Of a stretch of 64,000 bases of DNA, positions 53,397 through 63,887 are shown piece by piece; the first letter of the stretch is position 1; the number at the start of each line of letters is the position of its first letter. Origin of the DNA: Azolla caroliniana (taxonomy: Eukaryota; Polypodiophyta); contig JBHGNT010000008.1 in assembly GCA_043228905.1 (NCBI GenBank), positions 12,090,001-12,154,000 on the forward strand, read 5' to 3'. Made by a program: the position numbers and the translations under genes. The notes below the pieces were generated by a model. The model was not told the origin of the DNA, made no database searches, and saw only the letters and a list, made by a program, of their open reading frames with translations.

Positions 53397-54500
53397 TGGG
53401 GAGGACATTACGCGGGCGATGTTACGGCCTGGAAAATCTGGCAAGCGGGACTTTGGTGGCCGACTATGCAAGAGGATGCGTATGAAAATTGTGGACAATG
53501 CGATTTATGTCAACGACTGGGCCAACCCACAGAAGTTGGGAGAATGCCACACCAACCAATGTTGCCACTAGATCCTTTCCAAAAGTGGGGGCTAGATTTT
53601 GTGGTACCCTTTACCCTGACGGTTGCTCGAACAGGCAATAAGTATATCCTGGTGGCCACATATTACTGTACCAAATGGGTAGAAGCAAAACCATTATGCG
53701 AGAATACCACGACAGTCACGGCGAAATTCCTTTACGAACACATTTGGTGTCGTTTCGGCTGCCCTATCGAGCTCATTAGTGACCAAGGGAGTCACTTTTT
53801 GATTACGGTCATCAGCGAACTGACCCAACACTACGTTGTGGTTCACAAAAAAAGTACGTTGTATTATCCATAGGCAAATGGCTTGGCAGAATCCACGAAC
53901 AATACCCTACAAACCATTCTCAAAAAGACAGTCAATGAGAACAGAACGGATTGGGATACCAAATTGCACAATGCGTTATGGGCATACCGTACTAGCTATA
54001 AGACCAACATACAATCAACGCCTTTCAGGCTAGCATTTGGGCTAGAGGCCGTGATGCCAATCGAATTCCAGGTACCCAGTCTGCAGATTCAAGTACGAGC
54101 CTAGCTACTAGAGGGCAAATCCGAGCAAATACGGCTACAACAACTGCTCGAGCTAGGCGAAACACAGTTACGCAGTATGGCCATATTGGAGCAGGAACAA
54201 CGGCCACGCAAAGAATTCATGGACCGCCACTGGCATGTGTGCGAAAAAGATTTTATGGTTGGGAAAGCGGTCTTAGTTTTTCAAACACGCATGGGGCATA
54301 TGCTAGGAAAATTAAGATTCCGCTGGACAGGCCCGTACTGGATAGTGGGAGCGGAACAGGGTACGTTTGAACTTGGCACGTTGGCCGAGGAAGTGTTACG
54401 ACAAAAAGTGAATGGGTTTCGCCTTAAACCTTATTTGGGACCTACGCCACCTAACCCATTCCCCGCCGGACAAGACAAAACCGGGGAATCCGCGGAGTAA
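53397..54500 (+). pseudogene. pol: H2 integrase
   Basis: Finger end GQCDLCQRLGQPTEVGR. Core: KWGLDFVVPFTLTVARTGNK, ELISDQGSHFL and [11 protein letters not shown] (D, D, E all present). Then [20 protein letters not shown], a stop, and LRSMAILEQEQ. C-terminus VLVFQTRMGHMLGKLRF, RLKPYLGPTPPNPFPAGQ, ending GESAE at 54500. Stops at about 53873 and 54102. No chromodomain. Confidence 0.88.
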
Positions 54501-54858
54501 GTATAGGGCTCCACTTGTACTATAGTGTAAAAAGAATATTGTATGTAACCGTTACGAAACAAAAAAGAAAAGAAAAAAGCAAAAAGAGAGAAGATAGCGA
54601 CGCTATTAAAAGGACTTAAGGCATGCACAGACTTCTAGGCCAAGAACACGCGGCACTACGATGGCTCACTGACCAATGAACCCTAGGCCACAAAAAGAAG
54701 GAAATAGAAGGTTTTCTGCACAGTACAGAAACCAACCTTCTAACTCTAATCGGTCTCATCGCTCCCCTCCCTCATCCTCTTCTCCATCCTCTCACAGAGC
54801 TCAAGTTCGCCATAGCCAACAGTCCTCACCCATTAGCCACGAGCCTAACCATCCGACT
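54501..54858 (+). other. H2 spacer/leader between integrase and ORF3
   Basis: Has TGTATGTAACCGTTACG, A-rich runs, and a TC-rich leader ahead of the ORF3 start, colinear with H1 33414-33766. A short ORF (54676 on) runs into the ORF3 frame but is not conserved enough to call. Confidence 0.6.
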
Positions 54859-57677
54859 ATGCCGATACCCATTTTTGCCTCCTTGCGTCGATGGCTCGTG
54901 GAGAAACGCTTGGATGGATACATTAGAGTCGCCGAGGCACCTCCCCACCGTGAAGCATTGGACATCGCTAGGAAGCTCAATATCGACACGGTCACCAACA
55001 CATCCATCCCGAAAAAGCTTGACCTGTCATCACTAGGAGAAAGGCATTTCAAAATCCCTCCTACGGAAACTTTGCAGAGATATTTCGGGCCATATTGAAG
55101 CACTGGACATCACTAGGAAGCTCAATATCGACACGGTCACCAACACATCCATCCGGAAAAAGCTTGACTTGTCATCACTAGGAGAAAGGCATTTCAAAAT
55201 CCCTCCTACGGAAACTTTGCAGAGATATTTCGGGCCATATTCGGCGTTCGCCAAGGCATACAGAACGAAGGAATTCCCCGACCCCTTTTCTCGCGAAATA
55301 GCCAAGTTCCTGTTGGAGGTCGGATGCGTACATGTAAATGCATATGGGATGCCCAAGCAGAAGGCAGGTATCATCATTGATACCTTTGAAGGGCGCTTGG
55401 TTGATTGGGGGGTCATTACAGGACCAGTGTTACGGGAAGGCTTGCACGCGTATCAAGGAGGCAAAAAGCTAAGGCCTATCATACAACAGTATCTGACGAT
55501 ATTATTCCCACCCCAAGGACTGCCGACACCGCAGCACAACAAAACCACGCCGCCGCCACGATTCGCGAAGTGAAGGTTAGCGGACTTGGGCACCACAGAG
55601 TGGGAGGATGAACCCCAATCAGCCCAGACCAACATGCGAACAACACAGGAAGAACGGGCGGAGCACAACGAGGAAGCTGTGCAGGAGCCGGAAGCCGAGC
55701 CAAGTCAAGGAAGCCCGAGGCCGAAACGGCGGAGGCTGGACAGGAAAGATGGGCGCAGGTTAGTTAAAGACACACTCGCGGCCATAACGACGACGATCGT
55801 GGTCAACAGCTCCGTAGCTACGGAGCCCAACACCACCTTCAAAATAATCCGGGAACCAAGGCCGATCATTTCGTCTCAGGCACAACGGGGGAAAGGCGTA
55901 TTTACGGCGGAAAGTGAGATCCTGGCGTATTCGGACATTCCGGACACGACCCATGAGTTCGGAGCAGTATTAGAGTTCGGAACTACTTTTGAACTCATGG
56001 AATTTTTGGTAACACAACAAATAAAAGTCTCACAACGAATGGTCGAGGAGCACGCGGAGCGCCAAATGATTGAGCACGTGCTAACACAAACGATGGAAAG
56101 CGATGATGAGGAGCTGTTAGCCAGAGTTGAAAGACAGCGGAACGCCGGTATACGACGATTGGGGATGGAACTACCCCCATTAAACGCGGCCCTTGTCGAA
56201 GTTCATAGGGAACTGGCTAAGGTCAGTATTGGCGCTAAGGATATGGCGATTAAAAATAAAAATGTCTGGAAAACATTTAAACTGACCCAAGCCGAGCTAC
56301 AAAAGGCCAACGCACGCATCGCGGAGTTGGAACATAACGTGACTACGGCGCAACAGGCAGCTCAACCAACAACCAACGCCGCCGAGGCCCTGAGAGAAGA
56401 AATTGAAGCCCAGACTGCCATTGCCTCGAAAGCAAAATGGGTTGTGCAACTGGCGGAATAAGAGATTGACCATGCCCGCTCCGAAGTTTGTTAGTCCTCA
56501 GACTGAGAGAAGGACATCCGGGCCAACGGCCGAAAGGCAGTGAAGACCCTTGAAGAGAAACTCGTAGCGGAGGTAGCACAACACACCCGGACGAAAGAAG
56601 AAAACACGAAACTACGGGAGGAAGGGAAAAAATCGGAAGCGGCGATCACGAGACTCCGAGCCTTGTTGGAGAAGAAGAAAGTATGGTTCGACGAGCAGCT
56701 TGTAGGGGAACAGGAGACAAGGCATTGGGTCGAAATCCGTCTGAACAATGAAATGGGCAGGTTGGAGGAATTACATTCGAAGGAATCTCAGCTATGGGCA
56801 GGAATGAGGAGCACTTATGAGGAAGCGGCGGCGGTTAGTAAACAAGAAATTGAAAACCTCAAGAAAACCGTAGAAGAAGCACGCAATCGTTGCCAAGCAA
56901 TAACCGACAACGTGCACATACTTCTTCAAACCAATCGGGAAAGGTTTATGGTGCAATTAAAAGTGGCGCTAGACAAAGGCTGGATGGAATGGGCTGCACA
57001 AGCTGCGGAGTTGCATACATACCGGGCGGACTGGGAGAACCGCAGGAAAGACGGCTGAGGGTTTTACAAACTTAATGAGTAAAGCATTGCGGCAGTACGC
57101 GAGGACCTAGCGCAGGATTATTGCATGCTAGCGGACCAACACTCCGAGGAACTCGCACAACTACTAGACGATTTTGGCGAAAGTCAGGAGGACCTGTTTC
57201 CCCAGATCATGCAAGCTAGAAACACACAAATAAACGAGGAATCCATCGCGATACCTATTCCGGATACTGCCGAACAAGAGGAACCTCAACCCATGTCACT
57301 GGAAAATAACCACTACGGTGGACAGCACGGAACGGCAAGCAGAGCCCCCCGCGATACCAAAAAGCGAAACCGACGACCAAGAGGAACCCCAACCCCATTC
57401 ACCGGAGCGTATGACTACGGCCGACACCACGGAGGAAGTTACGGACGAGACAGAACCTCGACCTACTACGAGCCCGCCGATGGCTGAACTAGCCACAATA
57501 GCACAAGATGAGCCAGCAAAGCCTAGACCGCCCACACAAGAAGCCAGCGACACCATGGGAAGCCCTACCGAGCAAGTAATGGAACCACGCAACGACGTGC
57601 CTATGGACACTACGTCGTCCCCGAACCCGGACACCGGAGCAAAACCAAACATCCGGGCCATTTTGGAGGAAGATTAA
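54859..57677 (+). pseudogene. H2 ORF3 (N-domain, basic linker, coiled coil)
   Basis: Start 54859 (MPIPIFASLRRWLVEKRLDG). A 145-bp tandem duplication (54952-55096 and 55097-55241) disrupts the N-domain. After it come RYFGPYSAFAKAYRTKEF, IAKFLLEVGCVHVNAYGMPK, QKAGIIIDTFEGRLVDWGVI and KLRPIIQQYLTILFPP. The long frame 55586-56461 has basic RPKRRRLDRK, helix LEFGTTFELMEFLVTQQI and MELPPLNAALVEVHRELAKV. The coiled coil continues 56540-57058 (KEENTKLREEGKKSEAAITR), then ADQHSEELAQLLDDFGESQE and an acidic tail ending PNIRAILEED. Stops at about 55573, 56461, 56490 and 57058. Same architecture as D, C and H1. Confidence 0.87.
54952..55241. repeat. 145-bp tandem duplication in H2 ORF3
   Basis: GAAGCAYTGGACATC... 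appears at 54952 and 55097; the copies are nearly identical. Not a multiple of three, so it shifts the frame. Absent from H1 and D. Confidence 0.92.
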
Positions 57678-57681
57678 AGGG

Positions 57682-57724
57682 GTGGGTCCGACGTGCCATG
57701 GCACTATACCACAGGCGTGCCAGG
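57682..57724 (+). promoter_or_regulatory. Conserved hairpin and PBS-complement before the 3' LTR of H2
   Basis: GTGGGTCC, the palindrome GTGCCATGGCAC, CCAC, then AGGCGTGCCAGG against the LTR. A purine-rich AAGATTAAAGGGG lies just before it and may be the real PPT. Confidence 0.7.
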
Positions 57725-58125
57725 TGTTGTCCGTCGGAATAGTAACCGACGGACAGGAGCGCAGAAATATAGAATATAGTAAAAACATAATGCATATAAC
57801 GGGTCACACAGGAAGCGTGAAAGGCTAAAAGACCCTGTGTATATAAAGGGCAGAAATCCTCTGTGCATATCTGTGGTTAATCTACTGTGAGTCTATGATT
57901 CTTGGTGGCGTATTGTAGTAGTAAGAAGCGTAGGCGTGAGTACGAGTTCTATTACTAGTGCAATGTCTAGGGAGTTCGGTTGTAGCCGTCTCTCTTATAC
58001 GCTACTAGGATATGGAGAGATATCCCATTACGTATTACGGTACAACTGTACCATTTGTGGCAACGCAGTCACCTTGAGGTCTAGGTCGAAGGATTGACCG
58101 AAGACCGTGTTCCTAATTGGTAACA
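57725..58125 (+). repeat. 3' LTR of H2 (401 bp)
   Basis: TGTTGTCCGTCGG...TGGTAACA. Pairs with 41478-41951 but lacks about 73 bp after GGGCAGAAATCCT. Followed by TSD ccaag. Confidence 0.93.
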
Positions 58126-58130
58126 CCAAG

Positions 58131-58231
58131 TCGGTTGTGACTCCTTGTAATGCTACAATTTTGTATCTCTTATTCTACTTGTGAATATACATCTTCTTCT
58201 TGAGTCCTTCATTGTGTTCTCTTCTCTCCTC

Positions 58232-58271
<40 letters not shown>

Positions 58272-58318
58272 ACTCACACACACACACACATATCTATTTT
58301 GTTGCACAAGAATCAACA
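58131..58318 (+). repeat. 3' LTR of copia E, second part
   Basis: Continues 41213-41477 after H2. Holds a (TC)n run at 58232-58266 and (CA)n at 58267-58290, typical of its U5/leader, and ends ATCAACA. It abuts the LTR of gypsy C. Confidence 0.8.
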
Positions 58319-58548
58319 TCGATTCTTTACAAATACAGTGCTCTCGATCCTATTTTATAGGTGTTCTGAGAGTCTTTTCCAAGAACATAAGCTTGCCTGT
58401 TCGGCAAGATCCTATAGTTAACTAACTCTTCCATTTCTAGTTACTCTATTTTCTATTTAATAAAAATACACTATTAGACTTGTCTTTTCACACTTGACCG
58501 ACCCGACTTCGGCTCCAACCTTACTTCGGGTATCCGTTTGGCTACACA
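58319..58548 (-). repeat. 3' LTR of gypsy C, partial
   Basis: Minus strand: starts TGTGTAGCCAAACGG right after the hairpin motif, contains TATA box CCTATAAAATAGG near 58348-58361, and is cut at 58319 by copia E. No second copy available, so its full length is unknown. Confidence 0.7.
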
Positions 58549-58588
58549 TGGCACGCCCGTGGGATAGTGCCTTGCATGGTGGACCCAC
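58549..58588 (-). promoter_or_regulatory. Conserved hairpin and PBS-complement before gypsy C's 3' LTR
   Basis: Minus strand: GTGGGTCC...CCCAC followed by GGGCGTGCCA touching the LTR. The inner stem is decayed here. Confidence 0.65.
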
Positions 58589-58599
58589 ATGCTTCACAC

Positions 58600-59621
58600 T
58601 TAGTCCTCAACTTTGTTAGCGCTGGATTCTTGGATGTTATTGTTCGGGTCATCTTTGTCGTCACCTACGTCCTCATTGAGTATGTCGAATAGATTTGGCT
58701 ATTCGTCTTCTCGGTTGTTTGTGTTGACCAGAGTTGTTTGTCTTTGGTGCTCAGAGGTCAGTTGTTGTGTGGAGCCATGGTCTTCCTATTGTGATTCATG
58801 TAAAGGAATAGTTGAACCCGATTGTTCTTGTCCAACTTCCTTGTCTTCCTCTTGCTCCAAATCGCCTTCCTGTTGATGACATTCGGTTTCATAGGCATCC
58901 AACTGCATTGTCGTTGTTATTTGCTAGTCTTCGAATTCATCCTACATCCTGTTAATTACCTCCATGTGTTGCGTAGTTAGCTCGTAAATGTCATTTGCCA
59001 ACTCCTCCGGACCGTGTTTATATGTGCTTAGTCCATCTTGACGAACCGTGGTCCTTGCTTTTTCCAGTTCTCAGGGTCGGCTCATAGCAGTTGTAATTTT
59101 GTTGCTTGTGTTGACCATGTTTTCCAACCCTTGTCTAACGACTTAGAAACCATCAGGCGTGGCTGCTCCTTATGTCACATAAGTATAGCTTGAACCTTCT
59201 CTTTCCCCATATAATTCTTATATTTGAGAGGATCAATTTCTTTTAGTAATTCCTGTCAGAGGTTCTCAATTGTGTCGTGGTCGAACCGGAGTCTCGCCTC
59301 AGCTACTATTAGGATGTGGCGTGTCTTTTTGTATTTTTCCTCCAGGTCCCTGTACTTCCTATCGAGCTCTTCCCTTGACATTTCTACCTTGGCTACGAAG
59401 TCAGCATATGTCTCCTCTTGCACTTGAATATATAACTCCGACTCTTCTCTCTTCTCTTGTTCCTCCTGTTGTGCTTGTATGATTCCTTCCAGTTCTTTTT
59501 GAGTGGCCTGCAGACATTCGGTAATTTTTTCTCGTTCAGCTTCGGCTTCTTCCTCCCTTTTGGTAGCATGTTGAATGCTGGCTACTTGTTCAGCCAATTT
59601 CCTCTCCATCGTGGCATCAAG
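58600..59621 (-). pseudogene. Gypsy C ORF3, C-terminal half (detached)
   Basis: Minus strand from 59621. MERKLAEQVASIQHATKREE (59609) is followed by about 115 residues of strong coiled coil (REELDRKYRDLEEKYKKTRH). After stops come DKGWKTWSTQATKLQ, ENWKKQGPRFVK, LTTQHMEVINRM and a tail with PNLFDILNEDV, ending at 58600. These follow the C-terminal order of ORF3 in H1/H2/D. Length plus that of 20491-22041 gives about 860 codons, near H1's 910. The N-terminal half is absent here; instead the upstream neighbour is the Tp gene. Confidence 0.82.
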
Positions 59622-60746
59622 TCAATTTCCCTACACAATGGAAGCAAAAACAAGTTAATTCTCTAACCGCAATACAATGACCATCCAACCTAGAATAACC
59701 CTGAATAGCATGGAGAGATCACAATTCGGGAATTCCTTGGCACTCCCAGGTCTTCTCCCTATTTACTTTATCTATCTTCACTTCCCAAAATTCATGTTTG
59801 ATATCTCGGACCTATGAGGAATAAACACCAATTGCACTCGTTGACATATTAGCTCTTAAAAATTCGACTACATGTGTTGCACAATTCATATGCACACCAT
59901 CTGCCTTTAGTTGTTCATCGGTAAGTGCCTGCGTTATAACCGCACTTGCTCCATCATTTTCACCTTTACCATAGCCAGACCCCAAAAAATTCCATCTCAT
60001 CTCCAAACCTATTACGAAAGGATACCTCCCAACAAAATAAAATGGACATCTAGCATTGAATTGTGACGCAACTCCGTCAGACCAGACCCAATGTTGAGTA
60101 AGCTCCAAACGTTGACATAATAACCATTGCCAATGTAACTTAAAATAGTGTTGGACAAACAAGGTATCATGCTTCTTATCATCAGAAATAAACAAATGAA
60201 TTACTTTCTTAACATCACCTGAAACTAGAAAATATGTTATGTGGACAAAAAAAATGCTTACTTGCATTGAACACCAATGCATGGATTGAATTTCATTTTG
60301 CTGCGAAATTGGTGTCCACAGACTCAAATAACTTGACAGAGATTAATATTTCACTACTCAACTCTTTTGGACACCACCTAAATCTACAAGGGCCACAATC
60401 TTGACATAAACCCATGACACATTTATGACTGTGGAAGATAGCCTCTGATTCTCTCGGACACAATACTGAATCTAAAAGACCACTCATGGAAGCGATAACA
60501 TGCTCTGATGATTTACAGTGCTCTTGCAGGCTAGATCGACAAATTGGGGACTCACAAATGCAGACTGCATCCTCTAGGGAGGAGCTATGGTGACGTGGTA
60601 CATTAACAGAGTCCTTGAGAAAACCCATTTGTACATGGTAAATGCAACACCATGTGTATCGATCCTTTAAGCGTCTCACAAAGTGTGGCTTAAGAGACTC
60701 GAATGTTTGCAGTTGAACTTCGATATTTGCATGCATTCGCCTGAAC
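59622..60746 (-). pseudogene. Transposase-like gene Tp, exon 2 (C-terminus detached)
   Basis: Minus strand. FRRMHANIEVQLQTFESLKP then HFVRRLKDRYTWCC, Cys-rich part (CICESPICRSSL, CVMGLCQDCGPCRF), after a one-base shift at about 60300 NEIQSMHWCSMQVSIFFVH, SDDKKHDTLFVQHYFKLHWQ, HWVWSDGVASQF, PFYFVGRYPF, NFLGSGYGKGENDGA and CATHVVEFLRANMS. After a stop come FWEVKIDKVNREKTWECQ and LTCFCFHCVGK. Asp in WSDG and the GKGENDG loop suggest a nuclease (RNase H-fold) domain; the family is unknown to me by name. The sequence is cut at 59622; the missing end is at 22042-22517. Confidence 0.72.
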
Positions 60747-61793
60747 CTAATAAATAAATCAACCGGCATAATAAAAAGGGAGTCTAGTGAGTATCAAAAA
60801 TGCACCCTGATGTAGCTAGTTAGATATAGTATGGTAGTTGATTGGCTATGATCATACTCTTGTAGTAGCTAATTAGCTATTAAGAGTAACTAATTAGCTA
60901 TTGATAGTAGCTAGTTAGCTACCTTAATAGCTAATTAGCTTTTGACATAGCTAACTAGCTATTAAGAGTAGCTAATTAGCTTTTGACAGCAGCTAATAAG
61001 ATGTGACCTTAATAGCTAATTAGCTCCTCACATAGCTAACTAGCTATTGCCAGTAGCTAATTAGCTACTCTTAATAGCTAATTAGTTGATAAGTGTTAAG
61101 TTTACTATTGGCAATAGCTAAATAGCTATTAGCAGTAGCTAGTTAGCTATGGTCATATTCTGAGGTAGCTAATTAGCTATGGTCATATTCTAGGATAGGT
61201 AATTAGTTATTGTGGTAGCTAATTAGTTGATAATAGCTAAGTTAGTTATTGCCAATAGCTATTTAGCTATTACAAGTAGCTAGTTAGCTATGGTCATATT
61301 CTGAGATAGTTAATTAGGTGACAATAGCTAAGTTAGCTATTATCAATCGTTATTTAGCTATTACCAGTAGTTAGTTAGCTATGGTCATATTCTAAGATAG
61401 CTAATTAGGTGATAATAACTAAGTTAGCTATTGTCAATCGTTATTTCGCTATTACCAGTAGCTAATTAGCTATTGTGGTAGCTAATTAGCTGATAATAGC
61501 TAAGTTAGCTATTGTCAATCGCTATTTAGCTATTACTAGTAGTTAGTTAGCTATGGTCATATCCTGAGGTAGCTAATTAGCTATTGTGGTAGCTAATTAG
61601 ATATGGTCGTATTCTGAGATAGCTAATTAACTATTGTGGTAGCTAATTAGCTAATAATAGCGGAGTTGGCTATTGCCAATCGCAATTTAGCTATTACCAG
61701 TAGCTAGTTAGCTATGATCATATTTTGAGGTAGCTAATTAGCTAAATAACTAAGCTTAAAAATCAAAACAAAAGTTGAAATAAATGTAAATAC
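60747..61793 (-). other. Putative intron of Tp (1,047 bp)
   Basis: Element-sense start TTAG|GTATTTAC and end TTATTTATTAG|GTTC fit a GT-AG intron. The two sides carry consecutive parts of the protein. The last codon before the donor is TAG, probably a decayed CAG. The inside is almost wholly the TAGCTA array. Confidence 0.6.
60805..61760. repeat. TAGCTAATTAGCTA palindrome array
   Basis: About 950 bp built from AGCTAATTAGCT/AGCTAGTTAGCT palindromes linked by ATTG(C/T)CAATAG and GGTCATATTCTGAGG segments. Higher-order units of about 60-115 bp are visible, e.g. the repeated TAGCTATGGTCATATTCTGA. Strongly self-complementary. A lone copy of the motif lies at about 63830-63845. Confidence 0.9.
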
Positions 61794-62519
61794 CTAAGGT
61801 CCATCAAGAAGATGAATGAGATGCTCCTCGTATTGACTCCTTCCAACACGTTTCCTGCATAAACCCTCCTTATTGGGTGAAACCCGACTCTCATTAGTCC
61901 AAAATATGGTGATTATATCCATGATTTTTTATGTTATGGGTGTCATTTGCTTACATCTTGTTGTTAGCTTTAGCAAACTAGTTCCTTCACCACTTGAAAT
62001 TATCTGGTTCATTATATTGTACACAGTTTTTCTACTAACGCCAATTACCTTAGATAGCACACTAATGTTAAGATCATCAACGTCACTATTAAGTAGCGTC
62101 ATTAGACTAGACCTTTTTAAGACAAGATCATCTTCTGACCTGCTCATGGATATAAAACTATTACGGAGATTATTTACTAGTACAGATGTTATGTTTGCAT
62201 TAAGACCATCACAATCAACTAACTCCTTTATGGATGGATCATTTAATATTCCATAAAGTACTACCTTCTTGTCTTCATTGACTGATGTGCTTGGTCTAAA
62301 CATTGAAATAGTCTACAACCTTTCTCTCTATGATAGTAGTCTCATTACTTCCATTCTCAGTGGTATTCAGACCTATATCGCAACCAATGCTATCTTGACC
62401 TTTAGTGAATGTGGCTTTTGTATCCTTCAACAATTGATGACGTTTCCTTTTTTTTTTGTCCAATACTTTCATATCGCTTGTTGTGTCCTGATAGCGTCAT
62501 CCCTATCCTGATGATCCAT
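61794..62519 (-). pseudogene. Transposase-like gene Tp, exon 1
   Basis: Minus strand, possible ATG at 62519 (MDHQDRDDAIRTQQAI then a stop). A basic KKKRKRH cluster sits beside a run of ten A that carries a frameshift. The ORF 62303-61929 has VLYGILNDPSIKELVDCDGL, NNLRNSFISMSRSEDDLVLK and VIGVSRKTVYNIMNQII, which looks like a helix-turn-helix. In the next frame FWTNESRVSPNKEG and SQYEEHLIHLL run to the donor site at 61794. DNA-binding front end of the same protein as exon 2. Degenerate. Confidence 0.65.
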
Positions 62520-62721
62520 GAGGGGTATTGGTAAACACCCTCCTTCCCCTTCCATTTGGCTTGACATATTCATTAGTAAATTTTCACAAAAAAAGACACG
62601 TAGCTAGTTACTAAACCACATGCAAACCAATTATTCACAGGGGCGATCCCACCATTGGTAAGTTTATGTTTGTTGCAGTGGAGTGAAAACTACTCAACCA
62701 CCGTCAGGAACGAGGTAAGAT
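62520..62721. other. Upstream flank of Tp, no gene seen
   Basis: A/C-rich stretch with a small GTAGCTAGTTA motif. No promoter motif I would defend. Confidence 0.5.
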
Positions 62722-63640
62722 GACTATGGGCAACAACAATAAACAAAATTATTATGTAATACACAAGATTATACACAACAATACACAAGTTAATCAACAG
62801 GTGGAACAATCATTGCAATGGAGGAGTGAACTCTGTCGGATCAAACAATGGCGGAAATCCAAGACCGAACAGTGGTGGCAACTAAGTGTAGAATGGTGGC
62901 AATGGAGGAGTGAACTCCGTCAGATCGAACAGTGGTAGATGATGCTTGGAACGCACAATGGCGGAAATTGAATGTAGAATGGCGACAGTGGAGGAGTGAA
63001 CTCCCTCGGATCGAATAGTGGCAACAATCCAGGACCGAACAGTAGCGGCAACTAAGTGTAGAATGGTGGCAATGGACTATGGGCAACAACAATACACAAA
63101 ATTATTATGTAATACACAAGATTATACACAACAATACACAAGTTAATCAACAGGTGGAACAATCATTGCAATGGAGGAGTGAACTCTGTCGGATCAAACA
63201 ATGGCGGAAATCCAAGACCGAAAAGTGGTGGCAACTAAGTGTAGAATGGTGGAAATGGAGGAGTGAACTCCGTCAGATCGAACAGTGGTAGATGATGCTT
63301 GGAACGCACAATGGCGGAAATTGAATGTAGAATGGCGACAGTGGAGGAGTGAACTCCGTCGGATCGAATAGTGGCAACAATCCAGGACCGAACAGTAGCG
63401 GCAACTAAGTGTAGAATGGTGGCAATGGAGGAGTGAACTCAATAGGAGCGAACAGTGGCAGATGATGCTTGGACTGAACAATGGCGACAACTGAGTGTAG
63501 AATGGCGGCAATGGAGGAGTGAACTCCGTTGGATTGAACAATGGCAGATGATGCTTGGACCGCACAATAGCAACAATTGAGTGTAGAATGGCGGCAATGG
63601 AGGAGTGGACTCAATAGGGTTTAGGAACAATGGCAGTAAT
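62722..63640. repeat. 84-89-bp minisatellite in a 353-bp higher-order repeat
   Basis: The core ATGGAGGAGTGAACTCCGTCGGATCGAACAGTGG type recurs nine times at about 62818, 62902, 62988, 63171, 63255, 63341, 63426, 63510 and 63598. The block 62722-63074 is repeated at 63075-63427 (offset 353), including a non-core 95-bp piece (GACTATGGGCAACAACAA...). GAGGAGTGAACTC contains a GAG...CTC palindrome. Open frames across it are repeat artefacts. Confidence 0.92.
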
Positions 63641-63887
63641 CTAAGCCTGAATAGTCACAAAGTGATAGCCAGCGTAATGTGGCAATGGATCTTGCATAAT
63701 AGGCCTAAGAATTTGGTATATAATTTATGGTGCACATATCCATTTATGGTGCTCATTTATATAATTAAAACATTCTAATGTTTTCATTCATGGTGCAAAC
63801 ATGACTATTTATTACTGGTAGCTTTTTGCATAGCTAATTAGCTATGTCAAGGACATAACTAATTGTTTCCACTCGCATGCTTTCACC
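63641..63887. other. Unassigned AT-rich sequence
   Basis: Contains three TTTATGGTGC(A/T)-like repeats (63725-63800) and one TAGCTAATTAGCTATG motif. Nothing coding. Confidence 0.5.

Larger units (their letters stand above)
41478..58125 (+). mobile_element. Gypsy element H2 (ORF3 family), complete, with G nested inside
   Basis: LTRs 41478-41951 and 57725-58125, TSD ccaag at 41473-41477 and 58126-58130. Contains gag, PR, RT-RH, IN and ORF3 in the same order as D. Without G (7,062 bp) it is about 9.6 kb. Inserted into the LTR of copia E. Confidence 0.94.

Noticed and set aside
58232-58290. (TC)n and (CA)n run as a genomic microsatellite marker locus
   Set aside because: It is the simple-sequence part of copia E's LTR, similar in kind to the runs in other LTRs here.
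60805-61760. CRISPR-like array
   Set aside because: The repeats are palindromic satellite units without constant-length unique spacers, in a plant-type sequence.
62841-63630. Long open frames with repeated SSLLHCRHST-like motifs on the minus strand
   Set aside because: They are translations of the min­isatellite; frames open only because the unit length and composition allow it.
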